A DNA stretch of 64,000 nucleotides from Pseudoalteromonas undina. Its GTDB lineage: Bacteria; Pseudomonadota; Gammaproteobacteria; Enterobacterales; Alteromonadaceae. This document shows positions 49,146 to 59,600 of this stretch, in pieces. The stretch covers positions 62,001 through 126,000 of the forward strand of contig NZ_AHCF03000004.1 of the NCBI RefSeq assembly GCF_000238275.3, read 5' to 3'. How positions within the stretch are numbered: position 1 is the stretch's first letter; every line of letters starts with the position of its first letter. Below the pieces are notes generated by a model. The model did not search any database. It was not told the origin of the DNA and saw nothing but the letters and a program-made list of their open reading frames with translations. The position numbers were made by a program, and so were the translations under genes.

Positions 49146-50747
49146 TTAAGCTACTTTATTTTCTTCGCAGCTTGCCAGGTATTCGTCAAACGTACCTTGA
49201 AAGTCAATCACTTGCTTGTCTTTAATATCAACAATACGCGTTGCTAGTGACGATACAAACTCACGGTCATGGCTTACAAAAATAAGCGTGCCTTTAAAGT
49301 CTTTTAGCGCATTGTTAAGCGCTTCAATGGCTTCCATATCCATGTGGTTTGTTGGTTCATCCATTATTAGTACGTTAACGTCTTGCATCATTAACTTACC
49401 AAATAACAAACGGTTTTTCTCACCACCTGAACAGTTACGCGCTTTCTTATTTGAATCGTCTGCGGTAAACAATAAACGCCCTAACATGCCACGAACCATT
49501 AAATCGTTGTGTTTAGCTGTGCGCCACTGCGACATCCAATCAAATAAAGTTAAGTCGTTATCAAAGTCTTTGCTGCTGTCTTGTGGGCAGTAACCAAAGG
49601 TCGCGTTTTCTGACCATTTAACTTCACCGTGTAAACTTTCAAGCTCGTTAACTAAACAACGTAAAAAGGTGGTTTTACCCACACCGTTTTCGCCAATTAC
49701 CGCAAGCTTTGCACCCGCTTCTAGCAATAAGTCGCCGCCGGTAAATAATGTTTCACCGTCAAACCCATGGCCAAGCTTGGTTAGCTCAAGCGCTTGGCGA
49801 TACATTTTTTTGCCTTCGTCAAAGCTCAGTGACGGGCTCATACGGCTTGATGCTTTAACTTCATCAAGCTTAATTTTGTCCATTTTTTTAGCACGCGAGC
49901 TGGCTTGTTTTGCTTTAGAGGCGTTAGCACCAAAACGGTTAACAAAGTCTTGCAGCTCGTCTATTTCAGCGCTTTTTTTCGCGTTTTCAGCTAATAACTG
50001 CTCGCGCTGTAAGCCTGAGGCTTCAAGGTACTTTTCGTAGTTACCTGGGTAAATACGCAGCTCGCCGTAATCAATATCGGCCATGTGCGTACATACCGAG
50101 TTTAAAAAGTGACGGTCATGGGAAATAATAATCATGGTACATTTACGTTGGTTAAGCTCATTCGCAAGCCACGTAATAGTATGAATATCCAAGTTATTGG
50201 TTGGCTCATCAAGTAGCAAAATATCAGGATTAGCAAATAGCGCCTGTGCTAAAAGCACACGCAATTTCCAACCAGGGGCTACGTTTGCCATTAAACCATA
50301 ATGAAATTCTTTATCGATACCCGCATCAAGTAGTATTTCTTCTGCGCGGCTTTCTGCGGTGTAACCGTCCATTTCAGCAAAAACGCTTTCAAGCTCGGCC
50401 ACTTTCATGCCGTCTTCTTCGCTCATTTCAGGCAACGAATAAATACGGTCGCGCTCTTGTTTTACTTTCCAAAGCTCAACGTCGCCCATAATTACCGCGT
50501 CAACTACGCTGTATTGCTCAAACGCAAACTGATCTTGGCTTAGGTTACCTAATTTTAGCCCCGGCGTAATAGACACATTACCTGCACTAGGCGTAAGCGC
50601 ACCGCTTAAAATTTTCATAAATGTCGACTTGCCGCAGCCGTTAGCGCCAATTAAACCGTAACGGTTACCGTTACCAAATTTAGCTGAAATGTTTTCAAAC
50701 AACGGCTCTGCGCCAAACTGCATCGTAATATTTGCGGTGGAGATCAA
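49146..50747 (-). CDS. ybiT: ABC-F family ATPase YbiT
   Basis: 533 residues, two ABC domains in tandem without membrane segments. The first Walker A is GANGCGKST and signature-like segment [16 protein letters not shown], with [11 protein letters not shown]. The second has [22 protein letters not shown] and [11 protein letters not shown], and a linker rich in Lys/Arg lies between. It is very close to E. coli YbiT, a ribosome-associated ABC-F translation factor. The start is set at TTG 50747, which gives the YbiT N-terminus (..[10 protein letters not shown]) with AGGA upstream; the 15 extra residues from 50792 are unlike the family. Confidence 0.9.
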   Translation of the reverse strand: MISTANITMQFGAEPLFENISAKFGNGNRYGLIGANGCGKSTFMKILSGALTPSAGNVSITPGLKLGNLSQDQFAFEQYSVVDAVIMGDVELWKVKQERDRIYSLPEMSEEDGMKVAELESVFAEMDGYTAESRAEEILLDAGIDKEFHYGLMANVAPGWKLRVLLAQALFANPDILLLDEPTNNLDIHTITWLANELNQRKCTMIIISHDRHFLNSVCTHMADIDYGELRIYPGNYEKYLEASGLQREQLLAENAKKSAEIDELQDFVNRFGANASKAKQASSRAKKMDKIKLDEVKASSRMSPSLSFDEGKKMYRQALELTKLGHGFDGETLFTGGDLLLEAGAKLAVIGENGVGKTTFLRCLVNELESLHGEVKWSENATFGYCPQDSSKDFDNDLTLFDWMSQWRTAKHNDLMVRGMLGRLLFTADDSNKKARNCSGGEKNRLLFGKLMMQDVNVLIMDEPTNHMDMEAIEALNNALKDFKGTLIFVSHDREFVSSLATRIVDIKDKQVIDFQGTFDEYLASCEENKVA

Positions 50748-50890
50748 AAAAAGTAATCCTAGAAAATTAATGGCAGGGTTAAGCTGCAGCAAGGTGCCGC
50801 ATAAATAAACAAGCGATAGAGTAAATAATAGGCCGCGAATTATACAGATCCACGCCCAAAGATGAAAGGTAAAAGAATAAAGCTTAAAAG

Positions 50891-51625
50891 CTATAACAGC
50901 TGATAAATAGCGTGTATGTTGCTTTTATTTTGCTTAATTAACTCATTTATAGTTTGTAACTCGGCTTGGTTAATAGACTTTTTACTCAACATTAAATGAA
51001 TAGAACTCTTATTAATAGCCGCCATACTAGTAACAAGCTCAATGCTTGGGTGTTGGTTTAAAAAATATTGTGCTGCTACTTCGTCTTCTATTGCGTAATC
51101 CACTCTGTTTTTACTAAGCATTGCAAAGCGTTTATCGGCTGTGGGCATCATAATAACGTGAGCAGGATGATTTTGTTTAAACTGCGCAAATGCAGCGCCA
51201 TAATAACTACCGCGACCAGTAGCGAGAGTTAAATCTCTATAAAAAATATCGCTTAGGTTATTTATATCAGGAGAGTCGCTATATTTATAAAGGCGCATTA
51301 TTTCATCGCGATAAGTATCGCTAAAATAGGCATAACTTTGTCTATCAGGGGTTATGCTGGCTGCAAAAACAATATCAATACGGCCTTCTTTTAACTCTTC
51401 AAAAGCACGAGCAGAGGTAGGCAGCAACATAAACTTTAAACAAAAAGGTGAGCCGTTAAAAATCGTATTTACCACATCAATTTCAACGCCTGTTAAATTG
51501 TTATTAACTGCCACCACATAAGGCGGCCAGTTGCGTTCATTAGTACCCACTTTAAGTGTTTTGGCACAGGCAAATACCTTAAAACTACCAATTATTAGTA
51601 ATACAACAAAAGCGAGTCTTAGCAT
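50891..51625 (-). CDS. Periplasmic solute-binding protein (SBP_bac_3 type)
   Basis: 244 residues with a signal peptide (cleavage after VFA, ~19) followed by [29 protein letters not shown], the family-3 amino-acid-binding pattern. TAGAG precedes the ATG. It is one of three consecutive binding-protein genes on this strand with no permease gene. Confidence 0.82.
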   Translation of the reverse strand: MLRLAFVVLLIIGSFKVFACAKTLKVGTNERNWPPYVVAVNNNLTGVEIDVVNTIFNGSPFCLKFMLLPTSARAFEELKEGRIDIVFAASITPDRQSYAYFSDTYRDEIMRLYKYSDSPDINNLSDIFYRDLTLATGRGSYYGAAFAQFKQNHPAHVIMMPTADKRFAMLSKNRVDYAIEDEVAAQYFLNQHPSIELVTSMAAINKSSIHLMLSKKSINQAELQTINELIKQNKSNIHAIYQLL

Positions 51626-51741
51626 TTTATTACTCTAAAGAATGACTACAACTAAGTATACACTAGCTGGCAGATTTATCCCGCTTGTAATAAATAAAGA
51701 GCGCGCAGTGCAGGTAGCCCAGTAAAAACAAATGCGGGGGC

Positions 51742-53253
51742 TTAAGGGGTTGCAACTAAGCCTAACGACGCTCGATAAGCCTTTAATTGTTTTTCACGGC
51801 CAATTTCATCGGTTAACTTATTCCAGCCGGTTTCAATGTTTTCAACCGTTTGGTCTACGGTTTGGTTATGCCTTAGGTATTTAGCTACTTCCGTGTCGAG
51901 TATGTCTCTAAAGTAACGGTTGTTTTCAAAAATTCTTAAATCCAGAATAATATTGGCATTATTTACCGTTTTAGAAATAGAGCCTAAATAAAAGCGAAGG
52001 GTATTTTCACTCATGCCTTGCTTAAGCCAGCTTTGCTGATTAACCAATTGAGAGGTACGATACGGATTCATGCCCGTGGCCCCTATGGTTACATCTTCAT
52101 TAGATTGCAAAGGCTGAGTAACATACGACAAGTACTCATAAGCGAGCTTTTTTTTGCCAGCAGTGCTGGCGCGGTTTATTGAGCCTACCCAACCACCAAA
52201 TGCAGCATAAGGCGCATAGTTAATATCGCCCATGGCAAATGGGCAAAGGGTAGAGTTACATCGCTCAAGCTGGTTTGTTTTACGATTTAATACCTCGGTT
52301 GACCCCGGTAATATACTTACCCCCGTTTTGTTTTTTACTTTAGATTCGGGTAATACGGTCATGGTGCCAATATCGCCCCATTCAATAGCTAAAGCGCAGC
52401 GCCCATTAATAAACGCATACCTTACATCGTTAGTGTCAAAGTTAAGTTCATCGGCAGAGCCAAATTCGGTGGTTTGTTTATAAATTTGTAAGGCTTTTTT
52501 AAATGCCGCGTTATTCACTAACGGCGCCATGGTTTTGGTGTTAAAAAATATCCCCTGCGACGTGCCTTTACTTTGCAAAAAACTACCCGCAATAGATAGC
52601 AGCGACCAATACGACTGTTCATTGGCTTTTTTAGAAATGCACGAGCCAAAATCACCTTCGCCATCCCCATTCATATCAACCCCATGTAATTGCTTAGCAA
52701 TAGCAAGGTAATCATCCCAGGTTCTGGGTGGGGTTAGGCCATACTTTTTAAGTACATCGAGGCGGTAATATAGTAAGTGTATATCGCCATCGAGGGGGAT
52801 AGAGTAAATTTGACCATTATATTTAGAGCTAAAATCTCTAAAAAAGCGCGATACATCATTCCATTGAATTAGAGGGTCGGCACTTACGTAGGTGTCTAGG
52901 TGCTCTAGGTAATTGTTTTGTGCAAAATCAACCATCCACTGCGATGCATAAGCAATAATATCGTACTGGCTGGTTGGCGAGCTTAAATCTTTACTTATTT
53001 CATTATATAACTGACCAAAAGGCACCTTGGTTACATTAACTTTAATACCGGTTTGCTGTTCAAACTCTAAGCCCCTTTGTATTAGTGGCTTGCTAATAAT
53101 AGTGCCTAAATCAACCGTAAGTACATTAAGTTGGGTGTTTGCGTGAAGCACTGTACTGGGTTGGCTTTCTATTTTAGAGAGAGGCAGGTTACTTTGTGCA
53201 ACGCATTGAAAAACAAAAATTAAGCTTATAACTAAAGCAAATACAACTCTCAT
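51742..53253 (-). CDS. Extracellular solute-binding protein, family 1 (sugar-type)
   Basis: About 503 residues. A signal peptide (MRVVFALVISLIFVFQCVAQ) is followed by the family-1 fold with INVTKVPFGQLYNEISKDLSS, YSIPLDGDIHLLYYRLDVL, PPRTWDDYLAIAKQLHG and FINGRCALAIEWGDIG. It resembles binding subunits of carbohydrate ABC transporters. An EF-hand-like calcium loop (DMNGDGEGD) lies near residue 200. The ATG at 53253 is preferred to GTG at 53268. No membrane or ATPase subunit is encoded nearby. Confidence 0.85.
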   Translation of the reverse strand: MRVVFALVISLIFVFQCVAQSNLPLSKIESQPSTVLHANTQLNVLTVDLGTIISKPLIQRGLEFEQQTGIKVNVTKVPFGQLYNEISKDLSSPTSQYDIIAYASQWMVDFAQNNYLEHLDTYVSADPLIQWNDVSRFFRDFSSKYNGQIYSIPLDGDIHLLYYRLDVLKKYGLTPPRTWDDYLAIAKQLHGVDMNGDGEGDFGSCISKKANEQSYWSLLSIAGSFLQSKGTSQGIFFNTKTMAPLVNNAAFKKALQIYKQTTEFGSADELNFDTNDVRYAFINGRCALAIEWGDIGTMTVLPESKVKNKTGVSILPGSTEVLNRKTNQLERCNSTLCPFAMGDINYAPYAAFGGWVGSINRASTAGKKKLAYEYLSYVTQPLQSNEDVTIGATGMNPYRTSQLVNQQSWLKQGMSENTLRFYLGSISKTVNNANIILDLRIFENNRYFRDILDTEVAKYLRHNQTVDQTVENIETGWNKLTDEIGREKQLKAYRASLGLVATP

Positions 53254-53288
53254 AAAAAACTCAACCACAGCAATATGTAATTACTACT

Positions 53289-54071
53289 CTAGTCTATATT
53301 TTGTGGAAAGGGAAAAGGCAGGTAGTTGTAAGCAATAAAAAGCGCTTCTAGCTCACCACTGGCAAGTAACTTAGCAAAACCAGCATCAAAAATTTGTGCT
53401 AACTCGCGGCCTTTAGCGTTATCGGTAAAGGCAATGTATTGCTTTATTGGAACTATGTTTTCAATTTGGTACTGCTGTGGGTCAAAGTTTATTGTTGATA
53501 ACTCAGCGGCATTAGCAATCAAGGTTTGCTGCAGCGCTTTACGGCTATCTAAAAAGAAATCAAGCCTATCGAGCTTGAGCATTTTAACGCCCTCAATCCG
53601 CTGAGTAACCTGTTGTAAATCAATCGGCACGTACAAATAATTATTGTAGTTAGATCCCCTTAATGTGCCTACCGAGCGGTTTTGTAACGAATACTCACCT
53701 TGCCAATTTTTAAATCGGCCTTTTTTAAACATCGCCGACACAAAAGTAATATCGTAATGCCAAACCGGAAAGTACAACCCCTCCACCTCATTTTGCCTTG
53801 CACTTAACATAGCATCGGCATTGCCGTTAGCCGTCCACCAATAAGCACGCGACTGAGGCACAATCATAATATTGAGCTCAATCGACTGCGCAGCAAAAAT
53901 TTTAGTCAGCATATCAACGTAAAGGCCAGAGCCGTCTTTTTCTACCAGCCCGTCAATGGTGTCGGTAGCCAGTACAATTTTTTTAATATCGCTCGACGCC
54001 CAACCACTGCTAGGCACGCCTAAACAAAGCGCTAAAAGTATAGCTAAAAACCACCTAACCCTAACATTCAT
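53289..54071 (-). CDS. Periplasmic solute-binding protein (SBP_bac_3 type)
   Basis: 260 residues with a signal peptide (cleavage after GWA, ~25). The domain opens KKIVLATDTIDGLVEKDGSGLYVDMLTKIF and contains SRAYWWTANGNADAML. The start at 54071 follows GAGGTG; the longer reading from 54119 is not supported. It is upstream of the family-1 binding protein by about 35 bases and probably shares its transcript. Confidence 0.82.
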   Translation of the reverse strand: MNVRVRWFLAILLALCLGVPSSGWASSDIKKIVLATDTIDGLVEKDGSGLYVDMLTKIFAAQSIELNIMIVPQSRAYWWTANGNADAMLSARQNEVEGLYFPVWHYDITFVSAMFKKGRFKNWQGEYSLQNRSVGTLRGSNYNNYLYVPIDLQQVTQRIEGVKMLKLDRLDFFLDSRKALQQTLIANAAELSTINFDPQQYQIENIVPIKQYIAFTDNAKGRELAQIFDAGFAKLLASGELEALFIAYNYLPFPFPQNID

Positions 54072-54588
54072 TGAAAGTAACACCTCGGTACTTAAACACA
54101 GCCACACTAGCCAATACATTTTTTATACTAGTAAGCGCTGAAGAGCGATCTTATGAGTAAACATAGCACACCTCGCTGACCAATAAATGAACGGTGCAAT
54201 ACGTGTTCATACTATTACACTGAAGGGTAAATAACAGCCATGTTTTTAGTGTGGATTAAGGTAAGTGTTTAATATCGCGTTGGCGATGGCAACCAGAGAG
54301 AGGCTGCCGCCGACCTCTCTCTGGACTCTCTCGGCGCACCCGAGGATCACACTGTGTCCTCAAGCTATAAATTGATGTGAACGTAATCGCCGTGTATTCG
54401 CCATCCATGGCGAAGTCACGGCTTAACTTGCATCCATGCAAGTGATTACTCATCAATTTATAGCTTGAGGGTGTGATCACGGGGGAGTTGTAGCGGGTCT
54501 TCGCATTATTTTAAAAGTATACTGTTAAAGGGGTTAAGGCCTTATCTCTTTGTGTTATTCTTAAACCCTCAAATGAAGGATTAATTTA
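54072..54588. other. Spacer between host genes and the defence island
   Basis: No credible gene. It is largely occupied by a multi-branched inverted-repeat element (54274-54478). The last ~100 bases carry the promoter and ribosome site (AAGGA) of the cysteine desulfurase gene. Confidence 0.7.
54274..54478. repeat. Multi-branched palindromic element
   Basis: Three units in series. First, a 5-bp hairpin ATCGC/GCGAT (54274-54287). Second, a perfect 11-bp hairpin CCAGAGAGAGG/CCTCTCTCTGG (54293-54303, 54314-54324). Third, a large structure closed by perfect 20-bp arms (54358-54377 with 54451-54470) and extended by GATCACAC/GTGTGATC (54345-54352, 54471-54478). Two hairpins lie inside it with the same CATCCATG tip (54397-54414 and 54426-54443). 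It would fold like a cloverleaf on either strand. Confidence 0.85.
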
Positions 54589-55710
54589 ATGATATACCTC
54601 GATACAGCTGCCTCATATCCAATTTTACCTGAAGTCAAAAAATCACTGATGAATGCATTTGAGAGCTGCTATGCCAACTCTGCTTCTAGCCACTTCTTAG
54701 GCGAATCTGCATTAGTCAAGGTCAATGAAGTAAGAGAGCTCTTAGCAGGTGAAATAGGAGCCTTTCCTAGCGAGGTTGTATTCACTAGCGGTGCCACTGA
54801 ATCTAATAATGTAGCTTTTAAAAGTATGTTATTAGGTGATGAAACCCTCAGGAACAAAAAACACATAGTGATCTCTTCAATTGAACACAAATGCATTTTT
54901 GCTATATGCGACTACTTTCAAAATTTAGGGTATGAGATTACGCTTGTTGACCCTGATGAGAATGGCGTTATTAAAGCTGAGAATGTTAAAGCTGCTGTAA
55001 GAGAGGATACGGCTCTCGTATCTATAATGCATGTTAATAATGAGCTAGGGACAATTAACCCGATCAGCGAAATTGGGGAATTTTGCTTTTCAAAAGGTAT
55101 TTTATTTCACTCAGATGCAGCTCAAAGTTTTTGTAAAACAGAAATTGACGTTGATGATATGAATGTTGATGTAATGTCATTCTCTGCGCACAAAGTTGGT
55201 GGACCTAAAGGAATTGGTGCTGTTTACATTCGCGACCTTAGAAAACGAAACTTATTACCTGTTATACATGGAGCAGGACAAGAAGAGGGTTTGCGAGGTG
55301 GAACAGTCGCAACACCGTTAATTATTGGTTTTGGTAAAGCTATTGAAGTGTTTCAAGAGGCGTATAGTTATTTTAAAAATGAAGATCCAAAATCTTATTT
55401 TTTGAAAAAGTTAAATGAAAATAAAATTGAACATACTGTAAATGGTAACGGTAGCACGCTACCCCATATCCTTTCCCTGTCCTTACAGAAAGCTAATGTA
55501 AGCTTACTAGTACGTGATAATGAAAATTCTCTGTGCCTTGCTCAAGGCTCAGCTTGTTCCTCGAAAGAAATAGAAGCTTCACATGTTTTAACTGCTTTAG
55601 GCTTATCTAGAGAACAGGCAGAGCATACGTTTAGAATTAGCTTTACTCATGAAATTACTTGTAAAGACATTGATTTTTTAGTTCAAGCTATAAAAAAAGC
55701 GGCTATTTAG
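54589..55710 (+). CDS. sspA: Cysteine desulfurase, SspA/DndA-like
   Basis: 373 residues, a PLP enzyme of the NifS/IscS class. The PLP lysine lies in FSAHKVGGPKG (K202), SGATESNN and MHVNNELGT are class motifs, and the sulfur-carrying cysteine lies in AQGSACSS (C323). It takes sulfur from cysteine as a persulfide. Its position 10 bases from a convergent DndC/SspD-like gene in a modification cluster indicates that it supplies sulfur for DNA phosphorothioation rather than housekeeping Fe-S assembly. AAGGA precedes the ATG. Confidence 0.85.
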   Translation: MIYLDTAASYPILPEVKKSLMNAFESCYANSASSHFLGESALVKVNEVRELLAGEIGAFPSEVVFTSGATESNNVAFKSMLLGDETLRNKKHIVISSIEHKCIFAICDYFQNLGYEITLVDPDENGVIKAENVKAAVREDTALVSIMHVNNELGTINPISEIGEFCFSKGILFHSDAAQSFCKTEIDVDDMNVDVMSFSAHKVGGPKGIGAVYIRDLRKRNLLPVIHGAGQEEGLRGGTVATPLIIGFGKAIEVFQEAYSYFKNEDPKSYFLKKLNENKIEHTVNGNGSTLPHILSLSLQKANVSLLVRDNENSLCLAQGSACSSKEIEASHVLTALGLSREQAEHTFRISFTHEITCKDIDFLVQAIKKAAI

Positions 55711-55716
55711 CCGCTT
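55692..55716 (-). terminator. Terminator of the sspBCD-like operon
   Basis: Stem AAGCGGCTA/TAGCCGCTT, followed on the minus strand by seven T's. It starts five bases after the sspD stop codon and overlaps the last codons of the convergent sspA-like gene. Confidence 0.8.
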
Positions 55717-55720
55717 CGTA

Positions 55721-56617
55721 TTATTTATAACATGTCACACAGGCTCCACCGCCTTCTGCTTCGTCATAAATATCATCTAGCTCGTTAAACTCACAATAAC
55801 CTTCAAAGTCACCTAATAGCGCATTACGGCGTTTTTTCTTGTTAAAGCGAGCAACTTTTTTCTCGTGATTTTCAATAATACGTTTTTGTACTGCAGGGTC
55901 TTCTAATGTTTCTAATGGCTGACCTTGGCCCATCCAGTAAAAACGTTCACCAACGGTCGTATTATTGTCATCGCCTTTTTCAAAAGCTTTTGCTTCTTCA
56001 AACAAGTCAGGGTGCTTTTCCATGAGCTTAACCCATTCAATCTTTCTCTGATAAAAACAAAATGTACATCCAGAGCGAGAGCGCCATTTGTAATATTCCG
56101 GCAATTCTAAACCGTTTCGCTGTAATATATTCTCTATATCACTTCTTACTATGCCATGCTCCCTAAATGGAAAAACTGATTCGATTGGTTTTTCAATTGT
56201 CATGTAGCCAACACGTTCAGGTTCATCTGCTCTTATGCCAACATAGTTCTTTATTTTGTAACCATCTTTAATAAAGCTATCTAACCACTGTTCAAATGGT
56301 TTTAACTTCATCTGAACAGTACACCACCGATCTCTTTGAGAAGGTAAGTAATTACCATGCTCTTTTAATAAATGGGCAAAATCTTTCTCGCCACGCCCCT
56401 CTATATTATTTAAAGAGCGGGCATTTAAGCGATGAATATATCCTAACTTTTCTTCAAGTTGGTCAATAAATTCATTAGTTTCTGGAAGCTCATAGCCTGT
56501 ATCAGTAAAAAAGTACTCAACATCCAACTCTGGATAAGTTTCTTTAACAAATAGTGCTAAAGCACTACTATCTTTACCACCTGAGAGGCCTAACACATGT
56601 TTAACTTTTTCCGTCAT
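55721..56617 (-). CDS. sspD: PAPS reductase/DndC-like sulfur transferase, SspD-like
   Basis: 298 residues. An N-terminal PP-loop SGGKDS (12-17) marks an ATP-pyrophosphatase. C99, the C184-x2-C187 pair (SGCTFCFYQ) and a C-terminal C293-x2-C296 could hold an iron-sulfur cluster, as in DndC. It is expected to activate the DNA backbone with ATP and insert sulfur donated by the desulfurase. The start follows GAGGTACC and overlaps the preceding gene by 17 bases. Confidence 0.82.
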   Translation of the reverse strand: MTEKVKHVLGLSGGKDSSALALFVKETYPELDVEYFFTDTGYELPETNEFIDQLEEKLGYIHRLNARSLNNIEGRGEKDFAHLLKEHGNYLPSQRDRWCTVQMKLKPFEQWLDSFIKDGYKIKNYVGIRADEPERVGYMTIEKPIESVFPFREHGIVRSDIENILQRNGLELPEYYKWRSRSGCTFCFYQRKIEWVKLMEKHPDLFEEAKAFEKGDDNNTTVGERFYWMGQGQPLETLEDPAVQKRIIENHEKKVARFNKKKRRNALLGDFEGYCEFNELDDIYDEAEGGGACVTCYK

Positions 56618-59600
56618 CTGGTACCTCAGCTTCTGTTTGATCCATCAAATTAGTTAATAGGTTTGTGAGTGCAGCAAGTTGCTTTTCTTTAGGCATTGCG
56701 GCAATAGAAGTCTGGATGCTATTAACTGCATTTTTTACTTCTTTATCATTGTTAAGATCATGTCTAATGAACCCACCAAACTCTTGGTGGTTACCATCAT
56801 TGTCCGTAGTGATAAATGCCAATGGCTTGGAATTACCTCGAGTTTGAATATTACCAAATGATTCAATGCGTCTAAACTGTACACATAAGTTTTGTAGTTC
56901 ATCTAAACCGTTACGAAGGTGTTTATCAGTCCAATTACGTTCTGGTGTTCCTGCAGCTAAATTAATAATAAACTCAAACTTAGTTTTACCATCTATGTGC
57001 TGTGAAATACGTTTAGCAAGTTCTTTCACATTAGGGCGCTTTGCAACTTTTTCAACAAAATCACATCGTTCCTTTAATGCCTGATTAAAATCTTCACCTA
57101 GCATTTGAATAATAATCTGCTTAAAACCGGTTAGTAAAATATCGTGCTGAGCACTTAAATCTTCGATCGCAGTTTTAAGGTATTGGCCCAGTTTTTCTTC
57201 GACTTCAACATCGTCTTCCTTAAAGCCAAATACCGCAGGTAGATCATCTAAAATAAGCTTATAAGGGTCGTTGGCAGCAATAACTTTATTTCTGAAATCA
57301 CGGGCTTGCTTTGTTAAGCCATTACCTTCATCACCAGTAAAACTTTCACCGCTGGTTTTTTTTACCCATGTTGGTAACTTATGAACTATCCCCACAATAT
57401 GCTTAGCTATGTTTAATATTGCAGCGTCATTTTTAACTTCGCCAAGTGTTGCTTGGGCTAAGTTATCTAGCAAGTGGCTTTGTATTTCAGATATTTCAAA
57501 ATATCGAACACCAGCTTCATTCGGATGCTTATAAATTTTATTAACTAACTCTTCATCTAACTCTGGTATAAAAATAAACTGGTTGGTTGAGTCCCAATCA
57601 TAAAAAGCAACTTGCCCTTCGAGTGATTTTAATAAAGCTAAGCCATAGATACGACATAAACCCGCCGTTAGCCCAAAGGGAGGCAGCATCCAAAAATCAT
57701 AAAGTTCAGCTAAAGTGACTTGCTTGTTTTTGGAGTTGTTTTTTATAAAATTAAAGCCGCTTTTAAATAACTCATGCATTTCAGGGTTAGCTTTTTGCGA
57801 TTCCTTACTCCACTCACTTGGGAATAAAAATCCCTCTGAAGTTTTGCAGTGCCAACCTTTACTTTTTAAACAAGATAGGTAAAGGCCCTTTTCAGGTGGA
57901 AAGGCTTTTTCATCAAAACCAAGATCTTTTTCATCGCCTTTTTCAAACATGGCATTCATTAACTTACGAATAGCACTGTTTGCACTACCAGAAGGCTTTG
58001 AACGGTTCACTAATTCGTTTATTACCACTGGTGATTTGTCAAATAGCTCATTTGCAATTTTTGAGGCGATAGATGTTAAAGGTGCCGTTTCTAACTTTTT
58101 ACCGCAATGAAACCAGTCTGCATTTTTATATACGTATTGAAGCTCATGATCAACATTCGACTGCGCAAATTTAATACGATTCTCTAGCTCATTTTTTGCA
58201 ATTAAGTCATGAGCTATTTTTTTCTCATCTTTGAGTATTTGTTTTAAAGCTATTAACTCAATAGCAGCATTTTTAAGGTTTGAAAAGTCTTCAAACTTTC
58301 CAACAATACTGAAAGGCATTGCTTCTTCATGAGGTTTAAGTGCTTTAGCAATATCTTCATTCACACATAAAATAAACGTAGCAAATGCTTCTCCCGTTTT
58401 AGGTGGGGTAACAAATGGCTTGATAAGAGCAACATCGTATTTGTTTATCAGCTTTGTTGTTGCCCAGCGCATAGTACCGGTTTTATGGTAATGTGCAGTT
58501 GCTAATATATTTTGCGGAATATCACATATTTCAGTCCAATCCACACCATAACTTATAGCTTCAATACGTTCGTTGATTAGGCTATTTATATCAATGTCAC
58601 TACCTTGGAACACAAATAAAGCATCGTGTTTTTGGCGATAAATAACAACTGTCCAAGTTTCTAAGTCAATCAAAGATTGCATTATTTCAGCAGCTTCGTA
58701 TCCGCGACTGATAAAATATTTTTTTATAAAATCACGCTTAGCATGTAACTGGTGATGGAAACCAAAAATAGTGAGTAGAGCGATTAGTTTAGTAATAGCA
58801 GTATGTAGTTCGCCACCTTTTTGTTCAGCTCTATAAATTGCATCGCAACCCTCTAGCCATGCTTTACTATCTTGTGAAGTAACAATTAAATGGTGTAAAT
58901 TATGGTGTAAATAGTCCCAATACATTTCAGGGCGGTACAAACTTAGCGCTTCATTAAGTTCGCTATATTCTGTTTCTAAAAACTCTCTAAATCCATATTT
59001 CTCATGTGACGCTAAAAAGCCGAACAAACTACGCTCATTTTGAGAAAAACGACGACGAGAAACAGGGCCAAGTAATAAGCTAACTATAGGATCTAGCGGT
59101 AAGGTATTACTTAATGCATCAATATTTTTGTTTTGATTTGCAAACGCCGAACTTACAACCTCGACCAGCTTTTCATATTTTGATTCTATAGCTTTTACTA
59201 CTTTTGGGGCTCTAAATATTGAGTCACCTACAAGTACTAAAGATTCATCAATCGAAGGGTTAAAGCTTAAGTCTCTATAGCGGCCTTGAACTTTACTCCA
59301 TTCTTGCTGTGTTTTTACGTCTTTATTTTTAGCGTAATCAGAGAATGCTTGATGTAAAAAACCAACCAGTAATACAGGGCGTTTTACTTGTTGAACAATA
59401 TCAGCGAGAGACTGAAATAAATGTAAGTCTTTATTTGCTCGCGATTGATAGTCTAAAGCTTTACCCATTTCATCGAGCAAAATTAAAACGCCGTCTTCGT
59501 TATCATTTTGTTTTTGTAAAATAGATTTTATTTTTGCTAAGCACTTATCATCATCAAGAGCGAGTATATCTTCTGCATTAAACTTGATATTAAACGCTTT

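Noticed and set aside
54274..54478. Integron attC site
   Set aside because: No recognisable GTTRRRY core pair at the ends, no integrase or cassette array, and the structure is larger and more branched than attC.
54256..54480. 74-residue minus-strand ORF before sspA
   Set aside because: It coincides exactly with the palindromic element; coding is an unlikely explanation when nearly every base takes part in inverted repeats.
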